DNA from: Bacteroidia bacterium
GTDB lineage: Bacteria > Bacteroidota > Bacteroidia > J057
Direction: 5' to 3'
Assembly: GCA_030430575.1 (NCBI GenBank)
Contig: JAUIKF010000036.1
Span: forward strand, 23,750-87,749
Length of the DNA stretch: 64,000 nt
Below the pieces are notes generated by a model that was not told where the DNA came from, did not search any database, and saw nothing but the letters and a program-made list of their open reading frames with translations. Position numbers and translations under genes: made by a program. Numbering within the stretch: the stretch's first letter is position 1; each line of letters starts with the position of its first letter. Of the stretch, positions 37,063 to 44,596 are shown in pieces.

Positions 37063-37500
37063 ATGCGTTACCTCCTTCTTTTCCCCCTCATCCTCTTCGC
37101 CTCCAGCTTCTGCTTGGGACAAAACCAGGATACTACTAATATGTCGATGATAAAGGCGGAGGAAAAGGAGCCTGATTCGAGCTATGTGTTTATCACATGG
37201 GAAGAAGAACCTAGGCCCATCAACTTGGATAGTATCAAGCACGAGATGGGTTGCCTTGATAGGTCGAAAATGGTAGTTAATATGCCTAGGGAGCGATATG
37301 AGCAAATCATTTTCCGCATGTTAATAGACACCTCGGGCAATTACGTTAAGCATCAATTACTCAAAACAACGGATTCTCTTCTTGTGAACCATGTAGAGCC
37401 ATTTTTGCCAATACTCAGATTTACTCCTGGCCTTTATTATGGGAAACCGATTCCGTTTTGGTTAAATATTCCTTTCCGATTCCCAAGCCGTGATGAGTGA
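37063..37500 (+). CDS. Small secreted TonB-C-terminal-domain protein, copy 3
   Basis: 145 residues. The signal peptide (LLLFPLILFASSFCLGQ) is clearly related to that of copy 2, indicating duplication. The mature protein is short, with PRPINLDSIKHEMG and then the TonB C-terminal-like domain (EQIIFRMLIDTSGNYVKH to KPIPFWLNIPFRF). As in copy 2, no inner-membrane anchor is present. The cysteine at the signal-peptide end (SSFC) could also make a lipobox-like site, but the following residues fit signal peptidase I better. Confidence 0.75.
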   Translation: MRYLLLFPLILFASSFCLGQNQDTTNMSMIKAEEKEPDSSYVFITWEEEPRPINLDSIKHEMGCLDRSKMVVNMPRERYEQIIFRMLIDTSGNYVKHQLLKTTDSLLVNHVEPFLPILRFTPGLYYGKPIPFWLNIPFRFPSRDE

Positions 37501-37576
37501 AACGAGATACCTGATAGGGCTGAATCAACCCATTATAGACCTAGAACATAAAACTCAGAACCTAAAACCTTCTTCC

Positions 37577-38341
37577 ATGAACCCCATCACCCCCAAACAT
37601 CAAGAACGCTGGCGCTGGATCAGTTTCCTCGCGCTTGCTGCTACCGCTTACTTCTGGGCCATCGGCTTGAATATCATGCCGCCTGAACCGCCGCTACCGC
37701 CTATTCCAGCCGTGACGGAATATCCTGATATTCACGAATTTATATCAGCAGATCAGGTGCCTGAACCGATCAATCTAGCGGAAATACGAAAAGAAATTGG
37801 CTATCCTGGCCGTGCCCTAACTGCTGGGATAGAAGGAAATGTAATTGCGCGGGTTTTGGTCAGTGAAAAGGGCTACTATGTGCGGCACAACATGATTAGA
37901 ACCGTTCATCCAATCCTTGAACAGGAAGTGGAAAAGCACTTGCACAAGCTGCTTTTTAGGCCTGCAAGTAATGAGGGGCATCCTATTCGGTTTTGGGTCA
38001 ATGTGCCTATTACGTTTGAAATCACTGAGGAGCCAGATATAAACAAGTGGATGGTTACTGAAGATGAACCAGAGGAGTTAAATCTTAATGAGGTTAAGCG
38101 GGCAATTGGGTATCCAATCCTTGCAAGAGAAGCGGGAATTCAAGGGAGTGTGGTTGTGCGGATTTTGGTAAATGAAAAGGGATATTATGTACGGCATAAA
38201 GTGATCAAAAAAGTCCATCCCATTTTATCAGAAGAAGTCGAAAAACACCTCCCCAAGCTTCGCTTTACACCAGCGATGAAAGACGGCAATCCCGTCAAGT
38301 TTTGGGTGAATGTACCGTTTCGGTTTCGATTGGATGAATAG
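37577..38341 (+). CDS. Protein with one membrane anchor and two tandem TonB C-terminal domains, copy 4
   Basis: 254 residues from ATG 37577 (a start at 37490 overlaps copy 3 and is less likely). One transmembrane helix is near residues 12-28 (ISFLALAATAYFWAIGL). Two homologous C-terminal domains follow: about 60-150 (PEPINLAEIRKEIGYPGRA to RFWVNVPITFEI) and about 160-254 (PEELNLNEVKRAIGYPILA to KFWVNVPFRFRL). They share KGYYVRH, VHPIL, EVEKHL and FWVNVP. It lacks the E-G-R-x-x-x-Y-G-A-Y N-terminal motif of the other anchored copies. TonB dimers of the C-terminal domain exist in vitro; here the dimer may be built in. Confidence 0.78.
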   Translation: MNPITPKHQERWRWISFLALAATAYFWAIGLNIMPPEPPLPPIPAVTEYPDIHEFISADQVPEPINLAEIRKEIGYPGRALTAGIEGNVIARVLVSEKGYYVRHNMIRTVHPILEQEVEKHLHKLLFRPASNEGHPIRFWVNVPITFEITEEPDINKWMVTEDEPEELNLNEVKRAIGYPILAREAGIQGSVVVRILVNEKGYYVRHKVIKKVHPILSEEVEKHLPKLRFTPAMKDGNPVKFWVNVPFRFRLDE

Positions 38342-38387
38342 ATTGATTCTATTTGATTAATCGGACTGAAAGACTGTTTTTGTCTCT

Positions 38388-38494
38388 TGTTATGTTACTT
38401 TTTTTAGAAAAAAGTAACCAAAAAATCGAAGCGAGCCAACCAAGGCCAGCCCTTCTATCCATCCGCGCACGCTCGCTTCACCCCAGCCGCACTT
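38388..38494 (+). repeat. 107-nt structured repeat, copy 2 of 2
   Basis: Same order as copy 1: TGTTATGTTAC start, a 25-nt hairpin at 38394-38418, a second stem with GAAGCGAGC and GCTCGCTTC, and a CCAGCCGCACTT end. Stem bases differ from copy 1 in matching pairs, which supports a conserved RNA or DNA structure. It lies 103 bases upstream of TonB copy 5. Confidence 0.8.
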
Positions 38495-38596
38495 TTTTTC
38501 ACAGAAATTTGGGAGGCTTTGCGACCAAATTTCTCAAGTAATCCACGCGCTATTCTGTCCTTGAACAAGCCCTCGTAATTTCCCAACTTGACTTAC

Positions 38597-39412
38597 ATGA
38601 AACGCCAGCCCATCCTCTATGCCGATCTGCTCGACATGCGCTACGAAGGCCACGAAAAGGCCTACGGCGCTTATCCTTTGCGCAAGCATCAGCCTTGGTA
38701 TCTTTTTACCGCTTTTGCGGTGGTGGGAGGATTGTTTCTAGTGACGGCATTTGCTGTGGAGAGGTGGGGCGGGACAAATAAAGAGAATTCCCCTTTGCAA
38801 ATAGTTGATTTATGTCTGTGTCTATATGACTTTGATACATACAAAATACAAGAAATTGGCGAGTTAATTCCCGAAAAAATAGAACCAGAAGCATTGGGTT
38901 TCCGAACGCCCCAACCCGCCGACCGCGTACGCGTCGAAGGTCCGAAAGTCATCCCTTTGCCGCCTCAGGCAGGAAATGTCCTGCTGGACTGGAGCAAAGC
39001 GATAGAAGCGGATACACTTGAAGAGGAAGAGGGATTCGACACCTGTTTATGCATGATTCCCGATGAAGGCGATGGAGATAGAGCAGATTGCATGTGCATA
39101 TATGAAGAGGATAATCCATCGGGACCACTCGTCTTTGAACCCCCACTCCCCATCAACCTCGAGGAAGTGAGAGCGGCGATTCCCTATCCAGAATGGGCGG
39201 CCCATGAGCGGATAGAGGGGAAAGTGACTTTTCGGGTATTGATTGATAAACAAGGTAATTACCGCCGTCATAAGGTACTTCATTATGACCATCCTTCGCT
39301 GCTGGAAGGCTGTGACCCTCACATCCAGCGGTTGAAGTTCACACCTGCTGTTGCTAGTGGAAAGCCGATTGTCACTTGGATGGAGGTGCCTATTGTGTTT
39401 GAATTGCTGTAA
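38597..39412 (+). CDS. TonB family protein with CxC motifs, copy 5
   Basis: 271 residues from ATG 38597. The N-terminal block YADLLDMRYEGHEKAYGAYP is followed by one transmembrane helix (about 38-55). The periplasmic middle (about 60-185) has three CxC motifs: LCLCLYD, TCLCM and CMCIYE, unusual for TonB. The C-terminal domain is about 190-271 (GKVTFRVLIDKQGNYRRH to WMEVPIVFELL). About 130 bases at the 5' end are almost identical in copies 6 and 7. CxC pairs could bind metal or form disulfides. Confidence 0.83.
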   Translation: MKRQPILYADLLDMRYEGHEKAYGAYPLRKHQPWYLFTAFAVVGGLFLVTAFAVERWGGTNKENSPLQIVDLCLCLYDFDTYKIQEIGELIPEKIEPEALGFRTPQPADRVRVEGPKVIPLPPQAGNVLLDWSKAIEADTLEEEEGFDTCLCMIPDEGDGDRADCMCIYEEDNPSGPLVFEPPLPINLEEVRAAIPYPEWAAHERIEGKVTFRVLIDKQGNYRRHKVLHYDHPSLLEGCDPHIQRLKFTPAVASGKPIVTWMEVPIVFELL

Positions 39413-39466
39413 GGGAGGGGGGAATTTGATGTGGAAGGCAATTTAGTTTATTAATGTGAAAAATTC

Positions 39467-39500
39467 ACTATTGCGACGGGTTTAAACCCGTCGCAATAGT
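39467..39500. repeat. Perfect 34-bp palindrome between TonB copies 5 and 6
   Basis: ACTATTGCGACGGGTTT is followed directly by its exact reverse complement. It ends 15 bases before the ATG of copy 6. There is no T tract after it. It could be a protein-binding site, a hairpin hiding the ribosome site, or a dispersed repeat. Confidence 0.85.
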
Positions 39501-39515
39501 AGCAACATACACCCC

Positions 39516-40328
39516 ATGAAGCACCGCATCCTCTACGCCGATCTGCTCGACATGCGCTACGAAGGCCGCGAAAAGGCCTACGGCGCTTATCCCTTGCGCA
39601 AGCATCAGCCGTGGTATCTCTTCACCGCTTTTGCGGTGGTGGGAGGGGTATTTTTATTGATGGCCTTTACGGTGGCGGAATTAGGAGGAGGAGAATTGCA
39701 AGAAGATAAGCGGATCATTGATCATCCCAGGGTAGTGGTATTGCCAAAGGCCTCTTTCCCTGCTGAGGAATATTCCCTTTCCCCAACCCCTCCCAAAAGG
39801 AAAAGGGTTAAGGAGATTTTTAGGATCCCTCAACCCACCAAAATCCTTTTACCAGAAGCCCCCAAATCCATCGCCCCTAACCTAGATCGGGCCATCCTCG
39901 ATTGGGTGACTTATGTGCCTTCGATTGGCTATGAGGACCAATGCGGCTGTGATGATGGTTTTATTGATGTTCCTGAAGAAACCTCAAAAGGAGAACCTGA
40001 GATCATCTATGAAGTGGAACCAGATTGCACATGTGGTCTTTGGTTTGATGAGGAATTGCCCCAATCCCTCAACCTCGACGACTTCAAAAAGCGTCTAGGG
40101 CTTCCAGCGGTGACTTATCAAGAGGAAGGAAAGACAAAACTGATTGTCCGTATTCTCATCAATAAGCAGGGCCGTTATGCCTCGCATAAGGTCATTCACT
40201 GCGATGACCCCTCGCTTCTGTATCCAGTAGAAAAACACCTCCCCATGCTGCGGTTCACCCCTGCGATTACAGGTGGCAAACCCGTACCATTTGAGCTAAA
40301 TATCCCGCTTTATTTTGACCTGATATGA
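39516..40328 (+). CDS. TonB family protein with CxC motifs, copy 6
   Basis: 270 residues. N-terminal block YADLLDMRYEGREKAYGAYP, transmembrane helix about 37-53, a divergent middle with QCGCDD and DCTCGLW, and the C-terminal domain about 190-270 (TKLIVRILINKQGRYASH to VPFELNIPLYFDL). The middle is only weakly similar to copies 5 and 7, although the ends are close. A proline-rich stretch (LSPTPPKRKRVK) is the spacer. Its last bases ATGA overlap the start of copy 7, so the two are translationally coupled. Confidence 0.85.
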   Translation: MKHRILYADLLDMRYEGREKAYGAYPLRKHQPWYLFTAFAVVGGVFLLMAFTVAELGGGELQEDKRIIDHPRVVVLPKASFPAEEYSLSPTPPKRKRVKEIFRIPQPTKILLPEAPKSIAPNLDRAILDWVTYVPSIGYEDQCGCDDGFIDVPEETSKGEPEIIYEVEPDCTCGLWFDEELPQSLNLDDFKKRLGLPAVTYQEEGKTKLIVRILINKQGRYASHKVIHCDDPSLLYPVEKHLPMLRFTPAITGGKPVPFELNIPLYFDLI

Positions 40329-41197
40329 AACGTCCTGTCCTCTACGCGGATCTGCTCGACATGCGCTTCGAAGGCCGCGAAAAGGCCTACGGCGCGTATC
40401 CGCTGAGGAAGTCCCAGCCTTGGTATCTCTTCACAGCTTTTGCAGTGGTGGGAGGCTTGTTTTTAGCAACTGTTTTTGTGATGGCGTATGGTGGAGAAAA
40501 AGAGGTGATTGAAGTAGAAACAACTCACGAATACCCAATAGAATGTCCGCTGGAGCCTCCTCGTAAGATTTGGGGGTGTCGTACCTGGCCTCCACCATCT
40601 GGAATAGTAAATTATCGCATCCTTATTCCAGAAAAGAAGGCCCCCCAAACAATTGCTTCCCAAACTCCTCGTCCTGCAGCCAATGCTCCCATTCTAGGCC
40701 CTGAGGTGATCCAACTGCCTCCTCAAATGGGAAATGTCTTTCCTGAATTTTTGGAAGAAATAGAACTCAGGGATAGCACATTCACAGAAAATATTGGACT
40801 TGAAAACCAAAGCTGTGATTGCAAAAGTGGCCATATCAAAATCCCAAATGAAGGTGAGATCGGAGAGCCTGTGATCATTGAAGAAGAGCCAGATGTTTCC
40901 AGTTTTATGTTTGATGGCGAACGTCCGATTGCCCTGAACTTATCCGAATTCAAAAGGCTCGTGGGCTTTCCCGATGAGGCATACGATAGGAGACTTCAGG
41001 CAAAAGTGATATTTAGGATAACAATCGATAAACGCGGCTACTACGTTTCGCATAAATTGATCCGCTGTGATCACCCCATCTTTCTCTCACCTGCGGAAAA
41101 GCATTTGCCGATGCTGCGGTTCACCCCAGCGATCCAAGGCGGCAAGCCCGTGCCGTTTGAGATAGAATTGCCCCTTTATTTTAAGGTGATGGAATAA
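40325..41197 (+). CDS. TonB family protein with CxC motif, copy 7
   Basis: 290 residues. N-terminal block YADLLDMRFEGREKAYGAYP, transmembrane helix about 37-54, a middle with cysteines at YPIECPLE, WGCRTW and SCDCKSG, and the C-terminal domain about 205-290 (AKVIFRITIDKRGYYVSH to PFEIELPLYFKVM). It overlaps copy 6 by four bases (ATGA). It is the last gene of the array; downstream the genes turn to the other strand. Confidence 0.85.
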   Translation: MKRPVLYADLLDMRFEGREKAYGAYPLRKSQPWYLFTAFAVVGGLFLATVFVMAYGGEKEVIEVETTHEYPIECPLEPPRKIWGCRTWPPPSGIVNYRILIPEKKAPQTIASQTPRPAANAPILGPEVIQLPPQMGNVFPEFLEEIELRDSTFTENIGLENQSCDCKSGHIKIPNEGEIGEPVIIEEEPDVSSFMFDGERPIALNLSEFKRLVGFPDEAYDRRLQAKVIFRITIDKRGYYVSHKLIRCDHPIFLSPAEKHLPMLRFTPAIQGGKPVPFEIELPLYFKVME

Positions 41198-41209
41198 GAG
41201 GGAAATTTC

Positions 41210-41294
41210 AAACGCAAATTCAACCTCAAGCTCAATTCAACAACCTGATAATTGCCTTTTTTGAATTTGAACTTGAGATTGTGTTTGAACTTTC
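41210..41294. repeat. Inverted repeat of TTGAATTTGAACTTGAG type
   Basis: Left arm TTCAAACGCAAATTCAACC and right arm around TTGAATTTGAACTTGAGATT are complementary with mismatches, flanking CAACCTGATAATTGCC. Related copies are at 34580-34600 and 44440-44556. It sits between the convergent TonB copy 7 and the glucosaminidase. Confidence 0.55.
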
Positions 41295-41298
41295 CTCC

Positions 41299-41784
41299 TC
41301 ACCCCTGATCATACTGATGCAGCTTATACCGCTCGATCAATGAAATGAGCTTCTTGGGGTACTTGCGGTCGCGGGCATATCCTGCCTTGCGCAGGCCCTT
41401 GGCCCATTTTTTATAGTCGGTACGACTGTATTCGAACAAGAACGCGTAGCGTGAACGATTGGCGAGGAAGTCGCTGTGATCGCGAAATGACGATTCGGCA
41501 TTGTTGTATTTGCGGAAGCGCATGGTCTTGCGGCGGATGCAGCGTCCACCCCAGTCATCGGTGCATTTGATGCCGAAGTGATTTTTGCCTTTGACAGCCA
41601 GCTTGCTGGTGCCGGAAGCTGATTCCAAGATGCCTTGGGCGAGGGTAATGCTGGCAGGCACGCCTGTACGGTGCATTTCCGCGATCGCGATGGCCTTATA
41701 CTGTTGGATATAAGCTTGCGGATTTTGGGCAAAAAGAAGGGAGGGTAATGCAATACCCAGAAGGGTAACAATTAGCTTTCTCAT
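41299..41784 (-). CDS. GH73-family glucosaminidase (peptidoglycan hydrolase)
   Basis: 161 residues. The signal peptide ends LLFAQ. The domain covers nearly the whole mature protein. Catalytic Glu is likely E54 (ITLAQGILESASGTS), and NHFGIKC is a family hallmark; the FlgJ/LytG branch is the nearest match. It cleaves the GlcNAc-MurNAc glycan bond in peptidoglycan. There is no LysM or other wall-binding domain. It is transcribed alone, toward the end of the TonB array. Confidence 0.9.
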   Translation of the reverse strand: MRKLIVTLLGIALPSLLFAQNPQAYIQQYKAIAIAEMHRTGVPASITLAQGILESASGTSKLAVKGKNHFGIKCTDDWGGRCIRRKTMRFRKYNNAESSFRDHSDFLANRSRYAFLFEYSRTDYKKWAKGLRKAGYARDRKYPKKLISLIERYKLHQYDQG

Positions 41785-42209
41785 GGTTGTTTGGTTTAAG
41801 GAAAATTAACGGAAAATGCGGCCTGGATATTTCACTTGTTTACAGGATAAATTCTACTTTTTGCTAATTTTTTTACCCAAAAACCTCGAATACTAAAACT
41901 TTGGGCGGATGGTGCAGCTTCGCCTTGTCGCTTTGCTCAATCCTGCCTACCTTTACCTGAGGGAATTATTAATGATTAATTGATTGATTATTGATTCGAA
42001 TCCCCTACGATACTTTAGACCTGATAGAAAGTCTGTTTTGACTTTTGGCCACTTTTTGAACCATATAAGGCATTTAAGGGCATAGAAGGTCAAAAAGCGG
42101 CTTTCTTAAATGTTCTTATATGTCTTATATGGTTTTATTCAGGACATTTCACCCAGTCTAAAGTATATCTCGCTCGAACCATCGAACAATCGAACTCTCA
42201 AACTTCTTC
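41785..42209. other. Gene-free 425-base gap between the glucosaminidase and the helicase
   Basis: No gene is supported. It holds an AT-rich dispersed repeat (41961-42000) and a nested inverted repeat (42010-42166). Genes on both sides are transcribed outward, so both promoters must lie here, but no clear TAnnTTTG pair was found. Confidence 0.7.
42010..42166. repeat. 157-bp nested inverted repeat before the helicase gene
   Basis: ATACTTTAGAC (42010-42020) is the exact complement of GTCTAAAGTAT (42156-42166). Inside, AACCATATAAG (42059-42069) matches CTTATATGGTT (42124-42134), and CATTTAAG (42071-42078) matches CTTAAATG (42105-42112). No ORF. Confidence 0.65.
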
Positions 42210-44435
42210 TTGGTGGATATAGAATTTCTCAACGAACTCAATGAGCCGCAGCGCGAAGCCACGATGACTGTGGAAGGCCCCCTTATGGTCATAGCAGGTG
42301 CGGGTAGTGGAAAGACGCGTGTGCTTACCTATCGCTTGGCGTTTATCCTGTCGCAAGGCTTGGCCGACGCCCAAGAGATCCTCGCCCTGACCTTCACCAA
42401 CAAAGCTGCGCGGGAGATGAAAGACCGCATCTATAAGCTGGTGGGTTCTGAGGCAAAAGGCATCATGATGGGGACGTTTCACTCCATCTTTGCGCGGATC
42501 ATGCGCACAGAAGCGGAGCGAATCGGCTATACCCGGAATTTTACCATTTACGATTCTGACGATTCTATCTCCTTGATCAAGACCTTGCTCAAGGAACAGA
42601 AGCTTGACGATAAGACCTATAAACCACGCATCATCAATAATACCATCAGCAGTTGTAAGACACGGCTGATGACGCCACATGACTATAAGGGAACGGTCAC
42701 TTCAGACTTTCAAGAAAAGGCAGCCTTGATCTATGAATTATATGAAAAGCGCTGCCTGAAGGCCAATGCGATGGATTTTGGGGATTTGCTGATGAAGCCT
42801 GTTTTCCTCTTTCGCGATCACCCTGAGGTCTTGCATAAATATCAGCATCATTTCAAATACATCATGGTGGATGAGTACCAGGATACCAACCATGTGCAGT
42901 ATTTGTTGTGTAAAATGCTGGCGGCTTCTCACGAAAATATCTGTGTAGTAGGAGATGATGCGCAGAGTATCTATTCGTTTCGCGGGGCCAATATTCAGAA
43001 TATCCTCAACTTCAAGAAGGACTATCCGGATGCGGGGGAAATAAAATTGGAACAAAACTACCGCTCGACCCAGAATATCGTCGAAGCGGCCAATGGCATT
43101 ATTGCTCGTAACAAGGACCAGATTCACAAGCGGGTATTTACGGAAAATGATCAGGGCGACCCGATTGGATTGGTGGTCGCCTCCAGCGACCAGGACGAAG
43201 CGCACCGCGTGGTGAGCCAGATCCGCGAGCAGCGCCAGATGCGCTCCTTCCAAAACAAAGAATTTGCCATTCTTTACCGCACCAACGCCCAGTCGCGGGC
43301 ATTCGAGGACTCCCTCCGTCGCGCCAATATCCCTTACCGCATCTATGGCGGACTTTCCTTTTATCAGCGAAAAGAAATCAAAGACGTCGTCGCCTATCTC
43401 CGCCTTGCCATCAACCAAAGCGATGAGCAGGCACTCAAACGTGTCATCAACTATCCTGCGCGTGGGATCGGAAAGACTTCTATCAACAAGATGGTCGTGG
43501 CCGCAGACAATTATGACCTGACCCTTTGGGAAGTCTTGCAACAAGTCCATCGTGTGGATGTCAGTACCCGCGCACGCAACGCTGTGCAGAAGTTCGTGAA
43601 GATGATCGAACGCTTTATGGTGGAAAGCAATAAAGGCGACGCCTATGAAGCGGCGAGTTTCATCGCCAAGGAGTCAGGATTGCTCAAGGACCTGCATACT
43701 TCAGAGATTCCCGAAGACCTCTCCCGTTGGGAAAATGTGCAGGAACTCCTAAATGCCGCCAAAGAATTTGTTGAAAACCCCGAAATCGAAGAGAATACGC
43801 TGGAATACTTTCTGGCAGAAATTGCCCTCTTTACGGATCAAGATCAGAAAGATGGAGACGACAACCGCGTCAACCTGATGACGATCCATGCCTCTAAAGG
43901 CTTGGAGTTCAACTCTGTGTTTGTGGTGGGGCTGGAAGAAGACCTCTTCCCCAGTACAATGGCGGAGACACGTGAAGACTTGGAGGAAGAACGGCGTCTG
44001 TTTTACGTAGCCGTAACCCGAGCCATGAAATGCCTTTCGCTATCTATGGCGCGCTCGCGGTATCGATTTGGGCAATTACAGTTCCATGAGCCTAGCCGAT
44101 TTCTCGACGAGGTAGACCCCAAATATTTGCGGTCTATCAGTGGGGGCATGCCCACCACAAAGACGCGTACAGCCACCAAGCGCCGCGCGCCGGAAAAGCC
44201 CAAAACCTTGTTTGCGAAGCAGAAGTCGACTCCTATGGAGATGCCTGCCGATTTTGAACCTTCTGATCCAAAACTGGTCGTGCCTGGGGTGCAGGTCCGC
44301 CACCTGAAATTTGGGGTAGGGAAGGTCCTTGCGGTGGAAGAAGTTGGTACCCAGAAGAAGGCTACGGTCTTTTTCCAGAGTTCAGGCAAAAAGCATTTGC
44401 TGCTGAAGTATGCGAAGCTGCAGGTGGTGGGATAA
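42210..44435 (+). CDS. UvrD/PcrA-family superfamily 1 DNA helicase
   Basis: 741 residues, 3'-5' ATP-driven helicase for repair and replication. Walker A GAGSGKT (30-36), motif Ia (LTFTNKAAREM), Walker B DEYQDTN (221-227), motif III (VGDDAQSIYSFRGA), motif IV (LEQNYRST), motif V (LMTIHASKGLEF) and motif VI (FYVAVTRAM). The C-terminus has the PcrA-like basic tail and a Tudor-like end (GVQVRHLKFGVGKVLAVEE). No ATG occurs in frame between the stop at 42159 and the first motifs, so it starts at TTG 42210 or GTG 42213. GTG giving VDIEFLNELNEPQREA fits the family. Confidence 0.94.
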   Translation: MVDIEFLNELNEPQREATMTVEGPLMVIAGAGSGKTRVLTYRLAFILSQGLADAQEILALTFTNKAAREMKDRIYKLVGSEAKGIMMGTFHSIFARIMRTEAERIGYTRNFTIYDSDDSISLIKTLLKEQKLDDKTYKPRIINNTISSCKTRLMTPHDYKGTVTSDFQEKAALIYELYEKRCLKANAMDFGDLLMKPVFLFRDHPEVLHKYQHHFKYIMVDEYQDTNHVQYLLCKMLAASHENICVVGDDAQSIYSFRGANIQNILNFKKDYPDAGEIKLEQNYRSTQNIVEAANGIIARNKDQIHKRVFTENDQGDPIGLVVASSDQDEAHRVVSQIREQRQMRSFQNKEFAILYRTNAQSRAFEDSLRRANIPYRIYGGLSFYQRKEIKDVVAYLRLAINQSDEQALKRVINYPARGIGKTSINKMVVAADNYDLTLWEVLQQVHRVDVSTRARNAVQKFVKMIERFMVESNKGDAYEAASFIAKESGLLKDLHTSEIPEDLSRWENVQELLNAAKEFVENPEIEENTLEYFLAEIALFTDQDQKDGDDNRVNLMTIHASKGLEFNSVFVVGLEEDLFPSTMAETREDLEEERRLFYVAVTRAMKCLSLSMARSRYRFGQLQFHEPSRFLDEVDPKYLRSISGGMPTTKTRTATKRRAPEKPKTLFAKQKSTPMEMPADFEPSDPKLVVPGVQVRHLKFGVGKVLAVEEVGTQKKATVFFQSSGKKHLLLKYAKLQVVG

Positions 44436-44439
44436 AGGC

Positions 44440-44556
44440 AGGAGAAGTTCAAACTCAAGTCTTGTCCTGAGCGTAGCCGAAGGATCAAGCTCAAACTCAA
44501 GTGTAATTTTTCTCCTTTTTGAATTTGAACTTGCGCTTGACACTTGAACTTTCTCA
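44440..44556. repeat. Composite repeat: CCTGAGCGTAGCCGAAGG motif inside TTGAACTTGAG-type arms
   Basis: Arms AGTTCAAACTCAAGT and AACTTGCGCTTGACACTTGAACTT flank TTGTCCTGAGCGTAGCCGAA, the inverse of CCTTCGGCTCTGCTCAGGA at 34561. Two dispersed motif families are thus joined in the same order at both sites. It lies between the convergent helicase and S9 peptidase genes. Confidence 0.6.
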
Positions 44557-44596
44557 GAAAATTCCTTCCTAGATAATTTTAACAAAATTTCACCCC

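Noticed and set aside
42156..42209. An ATG start for the helicase upstream of 42210
   Set aside because: The frame has a stop at 42159 and no ATG, GTG or TTG before 42210.
42738..43550. Long antisense reading frame of 270 codons inside the helicase gene
   Set aside because: It lies opposite the conserved helicase motifs, has no recognisable domain and is explained by codon bias on the real strand.
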